DNA from: Branchipolynoe longqiensis
Lineage: Eukaryota > Annelida > Polychaeta > Phyllodocida > Polynoidae
Assembly (NCBI GenBank): GCA_030323885.1
Contig: CM059198.1
Location: 54,858,417-54,922,416 of the forward strand
Direction of reading: 5' to 3'
Length of the DNA: 64,000 nucleotides
Within the stretch, counting starts at the first letter, position 1, and each line of letters opens with the position of its first letter. A program made the translations under genes and the position numbers. Of the stretch, positions 54,805 through 64,000 are shown piece after piece. The notes beneath the pieces were generated by a model, which was not told the origin of the DNA, did no database searches, and was given only the letters and a program-made list of their open reading frames with translations.

Positions 54805-54835
54805 CATCCCACCCCGACGACCATCCGATATGAGC

Positions 54836-55562
54836 AAGTCACGTAGCCAGGATATAAACAACAGTCACATAGGAAGGATTGATAATAGCACCACGATATA
54901 AACAACAGTCACATAACCAGGATTGGAACCAAATATTGACAACAATCATGGAGGCAGGATTTGTAAAAACCCGATATAAGCAACAATCACATAGCCAGAA
55001 AATAAACAACAGTCACATAGCCAGGATTTTAACCAAAAATTGAAAACAATCATGTAGGCAGGATTTGTAGAAACCCGATATAAGCAACAATCACATAGCC
55101 AGAATATAAATAACAGTCACGTAGCAAGGATATAAATAAACAGGTAAATGTATAGCCACGATTTGAACCCAATATAAACAACAGTCATGTAGGCAGGATT
55201 TGTAGAACCCGTAATAAGCAACAGTCACATAGCTAGAAAACAAACAACAGTCATGTAGTCATGGTACTACAGACAACAGTCACATAGCTAGGATTTTAAC
55301 CCAATATAAACAACAGTCACATAGCCAGGATTTGTAGACCCCCTATATAAGCAATCGTCACATAACCAGGATATGGATAACAGTCATGCAGGCAGGGTAT
55401 AAACAAGAGTCACATAGCTAGGATTAGTAGAAACAGGATATAAGCTATAGTCACATAACCAGGATATGGACAATAGTCATGCAGGCAGGGTATAAACAAC
55501 ATTCACATAACCAGGATTTGGACCCGTCACGTAGCCAGGATTGGTAGAACCCCGATATAGGG
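54836..55562. repeat. 'acagtcacatagccaggat' minisatellite
   Basis: Some two dozen degenerate units of about 25-37 bases ('acaacagtcacatagccag', 'gatttgtagaa...gatata'). The same unit occurs as a short block at 53112-53200 and is absent between the two places. Confidence 0.85.
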
Positions 55563-55652
55563 GGTGGTCCTAGGATAGTGGTACAACCAGTCCCCTCCCT
55601 CCCAGCGAATCAAACACAATTCTCATGTGTCATATACCAACTCAGCCAAAGA

Positions 55653-56195
55653 TTAAAGTTGCATAGTCCGATGGTTTAGAATTTCTGTATTTTTTATGAG
55701 ATAAATATATTAGACCGATCACTAGTATCTACTTTACATTAGTTCAAAGTTACGTTTATTATAAATGGTAAGCTTTTCTTTTCCTTCTTTTCTTTAGGCT
55801 GTATTTATTCTGTCCATAGCATATAAGCCCAAGTACTCAGGCTTGTTTTCAATGCTGGCCAGCTGTAGTGTTGGTGTTATCTTTTGATTACAGTAGCAGG
55901 TAAGTAGTTGGTTGACATGGTTAGTAGTCTATGTTCTTTTGTATTTTTTTCTGCCATATTTTCTTGAGATATATTGAGTGCAAACATGGAAAATTAGTTT
56001 TGGCAGGCTTGCCAAATCTCTGACACCACAGACTTCTGCACTAACAGGTTACGTTAGATTGACTCAGTATTGCCTTCTTCGCAGAAACAAATGCTTAATA
56101 AGTGCATCAGTATCTAAGTTAGATATGTAAGATCAAATCTAGATAATTGGTTTGGTTTTGAAAATTTGATATTTGATCGGACTATGCAGCTTTAA
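55653..56195. mobile_element. MITE D interrupted by a LINE 3' UTR
   Basis: Ends 'ttaaagttgcatagtccgat' and the inverse of 'atcggactatgcagctttaa'. The centre is split at 55797-55960 by an inverted copy of LINE sequence 51360-51540 ('ctgtatttattctgtccata' region). Confidence 0.8.
55797..55960 (-). mobile_element. LINE 3' UTR fragment inside MITE D
   Basis: Reverse complement of the 51360-51540 region: 'atagcatataagccc', 'aatgctggccagctgtagtg', 'gtctatgttc'. Confidence 0.75.
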
Positions 56196-56331
56196 CCGCC
56201 ACAATTTTCCTATGGGATCCATCCCCGCCTCCGCCACCTCTCCGCCAGGGACATTCTGATACAGGTGCTATTTTAGGAAAGATGATCTGTGCAACGAGGG
56301 ATGGGAGTGGGCACATAGAGTATGTCTTACA

Positions 56332-56665
56332 AGTGCACAGTCCGATGGTTTTTGTAATTTTCTGAGATAAATATATTAGGTTGATGGTTATTATCTACCT
56401 TACTTTAGCTTGAAGCAACTTTGGCTAACTTTGGAGCTATTTGAAGTGCAAACATGCTAAATTAATTTGGGCAAGCACGCCCAAACTCTGACACGATAGA
56501 CTTCAACAGTAACAGGTTCTATTAAATTGGCTTAGTATCCTCTTCTGTGTGGTGACACATGTTTAATGATTGCCCAGGTATCTAAATTTAGATATCTAAG
56601 ATAAAATCTAGATACATGTTTTGGTGTTGAAAATTTGATGCTTTTATTGGACTATGCAGTGTTAA
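56332..56665. mobile_element. MITE D
   Basis: Ends 'gtgcacagtccgatgg' and 'attggactatgcagtgttaa'. The interior is collinear with 57219-57548 in reverse order. Confidence 0.8.
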
Positions 56666-56819
56666 ACTTGGAGGACAGTTATAGTGAATGCCCTACCAAC
56701 AGATTGAAATAATAACCATTCTAGGCGGGTGGAAGAAACAATAGGTCTCTATGGCAGGTGATTTGATGACCCACTGACCCACTGGGACCACAGCTACAAG
56801 ATCTACTACGTGGGTCTCA

Positions 56820-57165
56820 CCAGATGGGATGGCTGAATGAGTTGAGCGTCCGGCTCCCGCTTTGGTAGATTGTGGGATTCAAACCCATGGGTTTGAACCC
56901 TGGTCGAGTCAAACATATGACTTAAAAATTGGTACTTCTCGCTTCCTAGACAGGCACTCGGCATTATTAGAATAGGGAAGGGACTGGTTGGCTCAGTGTC
57001 AGGATAATGCGACTGAGTGGGATATCAGGTCATGGTGCTGGCAGCCTTGTCTCCCAATGGAGCAGCACTAAAAAGTCACCATAAGTGTGCACTGTTATAA
57101 GTTGGTACCCATCCTGATATGACCTCAGATGTTGCCAGGACGTAAAACTCCAACAACCAACTAAC
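56820..57165 (+). repeat. SINE A, full length
   Basis: Head 'gatgggatggctgaatgagt', duplicated B-box region ('gggattcaaaccc', 'gggtttgaaccctgg'), full body, end 'gccaggacgtaaaactccaa'. Confidence 0.9.
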
Positions 57166-57218
57166 TACTTGGGTCATGTTCTGGTGTCAGCAGTATATTA
57201 TAAAACACAGCTGCGCTT

Positions 57219-57548
57219 AAAGTTGCAAAGTCCGATGAAAAAATCAAACTTTCAAAACCAAAACAATTATCTAGATTTGATTCTACATATCTACCTTAGA
57301 TACTGATGCACTTATTAAACATTTACCGGCACATAGAAGGGAACACTGAGTCAATTAATAGAACATGTTACTGCAGAAGCATATGCCAAAATTAATTTAG
57401 CATGCTTCCATTTCAAATATCTCAAAAGTTTGTGATTTAAAATAAAAGTTACTTCAAACTAAAGTAAGGTAGATTATAATGAACAACCTAATATGTTTAT
57501 CTCAGAAAATGACAGAAACTCAAAACCCATCGGACTATGCAACTTTAA
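57219..57548. mobile_element. MITE D, best copy (330 bp)
   Basis: Ends 'aaagttgcaaagtccgatg' and the inverse of 'catcggactatgcaacttt', with TTAA at both edges, which could be a target duplication. No coding is present. Confidence 0.88.
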
Positions 57549-57839
57549 TTATATTGCAATAGTTATAAAGGCACAGCTGTCAAGAACTCTATATAAAATC
57601 ACTCTTTGCAATAACTAATACTTGCCTTTTAATGTGATGTATTTTTATGTAATAGGTATTTTTTAAGGTTTTTCAGAATAATGCTGATGATAGAACTACT
57701 TGAGCTCTGAGTTTTATTCAATAAGCCTGTATCTACATATATTTTGTATATTAAGTGTTATCCACATTGGCCCCGTACCCGCATCCCCCCACCCACCTCT
57801 ACCCCCGCCCCACATTACCTTCAAAACCTATAATCACTA

Positions 57840-58190
57840 GACCAGACGGGTGGCCGAATGAGTTGAGCATCCGTCTCCTGTTTTGGTAGATTGGGGGATC
57901 CGAACCCATGAGTTCATGGGTTTGAACCCTGGTCGAGTCAAACCAATGACTTAAAAATGTATACTTGTCGCTTCCTAGCTTGGCGCTCTGCATTATTAGG
58001 ATAGGGCAAGGACAGGTTGGCTCAGTGTCAGGACAATGTGACTGAGTGGGATATCAGGTCATGGTGCTGGCAGCCTAGTCTCCCACTGGGGCAGCACTAT
58101 AAAGATTCCATGAGTGCACACTGTCACAAGTCGGTACCCGTCCTGATACGACCTTAGATGTTGCTAGGATGTAAAACAACAACAAACAAA
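57840..58190 (+). repeat. SINE A, full length
   Basis: Head 'gacgggtggccgaatgagtt', 'gggtttgaaccctggtcg', full body, tail 'gctaggatgtaaaacaacaac'. Confidence 0.9.
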
Positions 58191-58215
58191 TACTATTTGA
58201 TGAAGTGAAATATGT

Positions 58216-58340
58216 GGACCTAGTTGAAGTTGCTCCCAGTAAGGCCCGACTGCTACCACCTGGAATAACTGTTAACAAAGTTCCTCATTGTTTCACGATG
58301 TCACAGAAAAATCCAGGTGGCAGCACCTTCAACTAGGTCT
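58216..58340. repeat. Small inverted-repeat element (125 bp)
   Basis: 'ggacctagttgaagttgct' and the inverse of 'agcaccttcaactaggtct' form the ends, with further pairing of 'ccacctgga'. Confidence 0.7.
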
Positions 58341-58413
58341 AAATGCGTCAGTCAATGGCCCAGGGCAAGACTAGATAAAAGATGCACCCCTATCCAGAGT
58401 TTGCCCTGCCGTT

Positions 58414-58495
58414 GAGTTGGTTGGCTGGTTGTTGTGGTTTTACGTCCTGGCACCACCTGAGGTAACATCGGGACGGGTCCTGTCGCTGAAAGTCT
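58414..58495 (-). repeat. SINE A 3' tail fragment, diverged
   Basis: 'ggttgttgtggttttacgtc' and 'cacctgaggtaacatcggga' correspond to the 3' end with several changes. Confidence 0.6.
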
Positions 58496-58646
58496 GACTT
58501 CTAAATGAACCTTTGAGAAAACCCTCCTGAACCTTACCACCAATCAGCCAACTCATCCTGGAACATCCAGACTGAAACCCGCAATCGGCACAACTGGAAC
58601 ATACTAACCAGCTGCGCATATCAGACACCCTGGTTAATAGGAAGGA

Positions 58647-58740
58647 GACTAAGTAGGATGGCTAAATGGGTAGAGCATCTGATTTTCTTCAAGAGGTCAT
58701 GGGTTCGATTCCCGGACATGTCAAAAGTTACTTTTACAAT
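58647..58740 (+). repeat. tRNA-like SINE head or tRNA pseudogene
   Basis: 'ggatggctaaatgggtagagc' region and 'gggttcgattcccgg' look like A and B boxes. The acceptor arms pair at only about three positions, so a working tRNA gene is unlikely. Confidence 0.5.
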
Positions 58741-59264
58741 TGCTTAGATAAGTCAAATCAACCCTGATAGAAGATGGTACTTGTTTATCACCCCACTACT
58801 CCCATCCATTCCCTTCCCACCACCCTCAACAGGGTTCATACAGCTATTCAGCAAGGTTAAAGTCCATTTTAGCACCTTTTCAGTCACAAATTAATTGTTA
58901 AGGCAAAGAAAAAGACATTATGATGATTATATCCATGTCAACTATTTATGGTCTTACTTCACCAGGTTTATGTATGCTATTTTTATAAAGAAAAAGAAGC
59001 AACTAGGGAAGTAAGATCTTTATTACACTTAACAATTGTGAAAGATTAGTTAATAAACCACACACCTAGCCGTTCAAAAACACTGTTATTAATCAAATTT
59101 GCCCTCTCCTCCCCCAAAATAAAAAAGAATTCAATTTTGTTTTGCATTTGGCCAATGGGGACCTTTCAGTTTGCATGAGTCTGTCGTCAGATGGCGCACC
59201 ATGCCGGTCTCTGTACTGCTGCGGTTAGATAGAAGCAGTTCCTTCTATCAAGTGTATGTAAATA

Positions 59265-59970
59265 AGAGGGGGTTGAGTGGGTGTAGAGGGGGGGCAGTTG
59301 CATTGAGGGGTGTAAGTGTGTATGGTGGGGTTGTAGGGGTGTGTGGTGAGTGTGTATGGTTGGGTGGGTGTGGTTAGGGTGTAGGTGTGTTTGGTTGGTG
59401 TGTGGTGGGGGCGTATGTTTGTGTGGTGGAGGTGTCGGGGTGGGGATTGTGGTGTGGGGTGGGGGTGTATGTGGATTTACGGGTGTGTGGTGGGGTGTCG
59501 TGAGTGGGTATGGTATGGTGGTTGTGTAGGTGTGTGTGGTGTGGGCGTATGTTTGTGTGGTGGGTGTGTTGTGGAGGTGTAGGGGTGTGGTGAGGATTTT
59601 GGTGTGTGCTGGGGATTTAGGGGTGTGTGATGGGGGTGTAGGGTGAGGGGGTATGGTGAGGTGGGTGTGGTGGGGGCTTAGGGATGTGGTTGGGGTGCAG
59701 GGATGTGTGTGGTGGGGGTTGACGGTGTAGGTGGTTTGTGGTGGAGGTGTAGGGGTATCTTTCAGAGCGGCATCCCACAATCTTTTGTAAACCCCCACGA
59801 CACACCTACACACCCACCACAGCCCTAAACCCCCACCACACACCTATACCCCCCCTTACACCCCCACCACCCACCTACACACACATACACCTCAACCACC
59901 CTCACATACCTACACCCCCAACACACACCACCACCCCCAATGCACATCTACACCACCAACACACACACCC
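59265..59970. repeat. G/T-rich minisatellite with strand switch
   Basis: 59265-59760 is G/T-rich on the plus strand ('ggtgtaggggtgtgtggtg'-like units). After about 30 unrelated bases, 59790-59960 is made of the complementary C/A-rich units. Proline/threonine-rich frames on the minus strand here are artefacts of the repeat. Confidence 0.9.
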
Positions 59971-60335
59971 TTCTATCCAACCATGATGGCCAACTTGGCC
60001 CGGGAAAGGGTGCTGCCCCCAAGTGTATAACGAGAGAAATGGCTCATGAAAGGTCCCCATTACAAGGTACTTTCAAACTTCACGGTCTTTTCAAGATTGT
60101 GCGAACCCTGCGCAACCATTTCCCCCTTCACCCACACCTGTTCTCCTACCACACCCACCCATTTCCCGCCCTCCACCCATCTCACCACACCTGCATCCCA
60201 TCTGTTGTCCACCCTTACCCTTCTACCACCTGCCAGCACTACACTCTCCACCAGAAACCTGTCAAACTTTGCCGGTGCCGTACGACGAGGTGCCCCACCA
60301 CTGGCTAGGAATTCAAGACTACTTTCATTAAGATT

Positions 60336-60378
60336 TAGTCCGAAATCGCCATTTGGAATGGCGATTTCAGACTAATTT
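60336..60378. repeat. Short imperfect palindrome
   Basis: 'tagtccgaaatcgccattt' and 'aatggcgatttcagacta' are nearly exact inverse copies. Confidence 0.8.
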
Positions 60379-60517
60379 AGATCAGTGGGTACAGTTTAAT
60401 GGAATTTAAGGCTTTTCAAGATTAATCACCAAAAATAGGTTAAATTCAAGGCTTTTCAAGTCCTTGAAATGGGCCAAGACTTTTCAAGACTTGCCAGGTC
60501 CTGTACAGACCCTGTAA

Positions 60518-60603
60518 TTGTATCTAAGTTGGAAGTGTAGGATCAGATTTAGTGGGTTTTCTTTTTTTAATGTGATGCTTTCGTCGGATTATGCAGTTTT
60601 AAT
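60518..60603. mobile_element. MITE D terminal fragment
   Basis: 'gtatctaagttggaagtgta' and 'tcgtcggattatgcagtttta' match the D right third. Confidence 0.65.
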
Positions 60604-62640
60604 GCAACTGTTATTCTTCAATGAGCTGACAGAATAAATAACCAAACAAGCTAAGTCAGTATGTTTTTAGCTAATTCTTTATTAGCAAATGCATGAATAT
60701 CTGAAAGAACTGTTTCATTAACGACAACCTGGCTCCGTGCGGCCAGGGCTCTACGTCCACTGAAAGCTTTCGTTATGGATACAGGTCTAGTCATAAATAA
60801 TAACAATCTGTGGAGAATAGTTCTGAGGCAGCATGACCTTCTCTTCAGCCTGTTTTGTTGGGTCAATGCGGTGCCACAATAGGTTTGATAATCAGGCTCC
60901 AGCAGCAGGCTTACTTACTCTTGCTGATGGGGGAGAAATGGGGATGTCTGGATGTGTCAATCAAGATTATGTCCACTTCAGAGCGGTCGCATTGTGTACA
61001 TTGTTTTGGTGGGGATTAATGTCAAACAGACACCAGAAGATTAATGTCCAATAGACACCAGAAGCTCATCAACATTCTAATTAATAACCTCCTAGGAACC
61101 AGTCTCTGCCTGCCACAAGTCGAGCATTTCGAGGGCCCCCCCCCCCCCCCCGATCCCCAAGACACGTTACCATTAAATTTCTTCGCCATCATCTCAGATT
61201 AACTTTAAAAAATCAAAACAATTGCAACAAAATATGAAATTTAAAAGAAACTGAGAATAGCTCCACATTGTAGGTAACATCCTGGGGGATGGGGGGGGGG
61301 GGGTGATGGCTGTTTATACATATATATATGTGTTGATGCATCACATCGAAGCTCAGTCCGAAAGGTTGCTGTTAAATACGTTAAATAGCTATTAGCTATT
61401 AATCAGGGTGACCTCAGACTGTGGTACATGAAGTGTAGATACCCACTAGCAAACCGACAAAATACACCATGTGATACTTGCCTTCACTGTAACCATGGCA
61501 ATGCTCATTAAATAAATACACCAGCCACTTGCAGCTCCACATAAAACATCCATATATGCGCAGCAAATTCATCCACATTGTGATAATATACATCTTCATA
61601 CCCATGCATCGCCCCAAAGTGCAGACGAGGCAGCATTCACCCATCAACAAACAACAAGCCATCAGCTAGTATGTACAAGTGTTTACATATATATATATAT
61701 AATCTATATATATATATAACTGCCATACGCACCACTCACTGGAATATCTATACAGATCTGCGTACAGTGCAACATGCATATCAGGTGTAATGACTTCAAT
61801 AAATAGAAAACCAAGTTCAAAATAGTCTCTTGTGGTGGTCATCATTATGTACACACCTACCGTCGCTAAAGGTCTACGCGTCTTGGATCAGCGACTCCTC
61901 GAAGGTCATTGAGGACCTCTGTACAGACATGCGACTCTATGGGCCTATTTACTTCTAGCTCTCAGAGCATGTGCCTTTTTTGTTTACAAGGCATGTGACG
62001 TACACCATGTGTTCATCGTATACACCCAGAGTGGACCGCTTCTGCTAACTACACGCATGCTTAGTTCATTACAGTGGGGGTAAGGGGAATGAGGGCAAAA
62101 AAGACAAGACAGATATGTACTACAAGCATAATCACACACTACCTGCATCTGCCCTGAATAACTGCTCAAAACAAAAAGGATGCGCACTCATTCGCAATGT
62201 TGAGTCGAGGTCAGCAAGAGCAGAAAACTCAAGGTCACTTCAAGGTCATTCAACAAAAATGTGACTAGCCAGTCTTAAGTCGGCTAGCCTCCTTCGCCAC
62301 CACTTCACATGATAGTTCCAAGGTGAAAAGAACAGCGCCTCATCTAGTGAAGACAATGCACTGAAGCAGTGGCTGGGGGGTGGGGGGACCATATCACACA
62401 ATTTGGGAAGAGCTCCCTCAGGTTGTGTACACCATTTACAATCAGACACCGCCTGGCCACAAGACACTGGGGACCCACGACTACGTGCAGACACACACAC
62501 ACACATGCCTGCCTGGTGCTGCTGAAGTGGCAAGCCTCTGGGGATTGCATCAGGTTTTGTATTGAAATGTGAGTAATTATGATGAAGGATCAAACATGGA
62601 ACGCTATATTATACACCACTCTGGATGTAGGCCACCTGGC
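60604..62640. other. Unassigned
   Basis: No gene or dispersed repeat is recognised in 2 kb. It includes C/G runs at about 61137-61151 and 61289-61303, short TA runs at about 61318 and 61688-61718, and (CA)n at about 62491-62504. It could hold host intron or intergenic DNA. Confidence 0.4.
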
Positions 62641-62654
62641 AGCCACCCGGGGGT

Positions 62655-62945
62655 GGGGTGGGGTAGTGGTGGCCTTTGTAGGTAGGGGGGGAAGAGGAGT
62701 GGGGAAGGGCAGGGGCAGGGGAGGGGGAGAGGGGAGGAGGGGGATAGGGGAGGAGGGGGAGGGGGAGAGGGGAGGAAGGAGAGATGGGGAAAAGGAAAGG
62801 GAGAGGGGGGAGAAGGAAAGGGAGAGGGGGAGAAGGAAAGGGAGAGGGGGAGAAGGAAAGGGAGAGGGGAGGAAGAAAGGGAGAAAGAGGGGGAGAGAGG
62901 GAGAGGAGTAGGGGAGAGGGAGGGGGAGGAGGAAGGGGAGGCACA
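62655..62945 (+). repeat. Long G/A purine tract
   Basis: About 290 bases are almost entirely purine on the plus strand, with units 'gagggggagaaggaaaggga'. The tract is capable of triplex or other non-B structure. Proline/serine-rich minus-strand frames are by-products. Confidence 0.92.
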
Positions 62946-63543
62946 CCGGTGGGATCTATAGGTCCTTAACACCAACAGGAAATGACCAGTCACATTTACC
63001 TATGTCACCAAAAGATTACATCAACTTTTCACTAAAGACATCTTAAATGCAAGAACACAGCTCAACTGAAACTGTTGTATGCATATGCCCTGCCAAGACT
63101 AAAAACAAGAGGAAGACACGACAGCTGACAGAACACAGCATGAGCTCACAGGGTTCATGTCTTTATTCCACTAAACTAGACAACTCCATTTCTTTTAACA
63201 AAATGAAGCGAAACAATAAACATCCCCTGTCGCCTGCGCTATGCGAACATCAATGCCAGAGCCCTCAGCCGAACCGTTATAGAGGCTGCTGGGGTACGGT
63301 AAGGTGACAAATGAAGGAGTCAGAATGTAAAAGCATATCTTAATAGGTTCCTTCCCTGATGCTCTATCTACCATAGACAGCACCGACCATGTGGGTAAAA
63401 AAAAAAGAAACCAAGCAGAACCTGAGGTCAGTCATGCATGAAAATCAATGTATGGGGCGAAGCATCCCATCCCCGCTCCACATCAGCTACAAACCCACCT
63501 ACCACAGTGTGTAATAGCTACATCATGACGGAACCAGTATTTA
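62946..63543. other. Unassigned
   Basis: No gene or repeat is recognised. Confidence 0.4.
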
Positions 63544-63731
63544 CAGTAAAACCTCTCTAACCGACCACCTCTACAGATCGACCACTCCCATATATTGATC
63601 GCTTTATTTCGGTCCGAAACGATCGCCCATACAATACTATTGTAACAATAAAAAAACTCCCTAAATTGATCACCTCGCTAAATGGACCATTTAAAGTTGT
63701 TCACATGGTCGATTTAGAGAGGTTTTTACTG
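63544..63731. mobile_element. pogo/Tc1-like MITE, complete (188 bp)
   Basis: Ends 'cagtaaaacctctctaa' and the inverse of 'tttagagaggtttttactg', with TA at both edges as target duplication. Internal 'gatcgaccactccc' and 'tggaccatttaaagt'. Confidence 0.88.
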
Positions 63732-63947
63732 TATACAGCGAAACCGCTCGGCACCGCGTCATTCCGCATGGGCTGTCACCAAAGGCTCTCCATTACAATA
63801 ATGCTTTCTAAAACCATGTCCAAATGATCATGAAACAGCAGGAAGCCACTGACAAAACAGTGCTTATGAAATGTGGGATGAGCTCCAACATCTATCTGCA
63901 TTAGAGATAAAATACAAAACCTTGTTCACCTTTAATGTAGCATATCT

Positions 63948-64000
63948 TAAAGCTGCATAGTCCGATGAGAGCATCACAATTTCAAAACAAAAACACTTAC
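63948..64000. mobile_element. MITE D, left end, runs off window
   Basis: 'ttaaagctgcatagtccgat' is the D terminus, followed by the usual AT-rich interior. Confidence 0.75.

Larger units (their letters stand above)
58830..60514. mobile_element. hAT-like non-autonomous element carrying a minisatellite
   Basis: The left end 'cagggttcatacag' and right end 'ctgtacagaccctg' are inverted with mismatches. The right end has 'ttcaagtccttgaaatgggc', wording typical of hAT-like termini in animals. No matching 8-base duplication is visible. The interior is dominated by the G/T minisatellite, and an inner inverted pair 'aaaggtccccatt' (59156-59170 region and 60048-60062) brackets it. Confidence 0.55.

Noticed and set aside
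59187..59843. 218-residue Pro/Thr/His-rich frame on the minus strand
   Set aside because: Entirely produced by the G/T-rich minisatellite.
62590..62993. Pro/Ser-rich frames on the minus strand
   Set aside because: Produced by the purine tract; the same composition appears in all three frames.

Overview
The window looks like repeat-rich genomic DNA of a marine invertebrate, most likely a mollusc. Three things point there. There is no bacterial-type gene packing. Dozens of tRNA-headed SINE copies are present. One SINE (5388-5740) matches a body plan I recognise from mollusc genomes: a tRNA-like head, 'gtgctgtctgtg', 'gcatataaaa', 'gcgggtttcctc', 'tgacatccaatag'. I found no convincing host protein-coding exon in 64 kb. 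Almost everything recognisable is a transposable element or a simple or tandem repeat, and many elements sit inside one another.

Layout. 1-3385 (minus strand): the 5' part of a DIRS-type tyrosine-recombinase retrotransposon with an intact Gag and an intact reverse transcriptase/RNase H that runs off the left edge. 3.4-11.2 kb: SINEs, MITEs, a LINE 3' end and foldback structures. 11217-17818: a complete Ngaro-type element with Gag, RT, RNase H and tyrosine recombinase. It is bounded by split direct repeats in the order A1, ORFs, B1, A2, B2, and both repeat pairs look identical. 17.9-18.6 kb: a degenerate ~180-bp tandem repeat. About 19.7-22.6 kb: a decayed Ty3/gypsy pol with a candidate LTR end and primer-binding site. 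22.6-31.8 kb: terminal-repeat-like family 'X', a decayed Gag-like gene with repeats in its linker, a 43-bp minisatellite and a LINE 3' end. 31.8-35.1 kb: a pogo-like MITE, (TA)n tracts and a 1.6-kb inverted duplication. 35.2-58.3 kb: SINEs and several MITE families in nested clusters, LINE 3' ends, and a GC-rich block at 40.3-41.2 kb that is the best candidate for a host promoter. 58.8-60.5 kb: a hAT-like element carrying a G/T-rich minisatellite. 60.6-64 kb: mostly unassigned, with a long purine tract and two MITEs.

SINE naming. 'SINE A' is the dominant family: a ~340-bp unit with a tRNA-like head (A-box-like 'ggccgaat', B-box-like 'ggttcgaaccc'), a body with 'gggcaaggactggtt' and 'gcactataaagtcgccatgagtg', and a 3' end 'gatatgaccttagatgttgc[ct]aggacgtaaaac' followed by (AAC/AACA)n. 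'SINE B' and 'SINE C' have other tRNA-like heads. 'SINE M' is the mollusc-type SINE.

The observation I rate highest is a set of nine MITE-like elements in seven sequence families ('WA', word-amplified). They share a CACAC/GTGTG terminal box flanked by TA, and each interior is built from degenerate copies of the short word lying next to its own terminal box. Next come the intact Ngaro element with a candidate frameshift window and recombination core, a 97%-identical inverted duplication, a perfect 34-bp-arm palindrome inside SINE M, and a multi-level nest at 41.8-43.4 kb from which 9-bp target duplications can be read.
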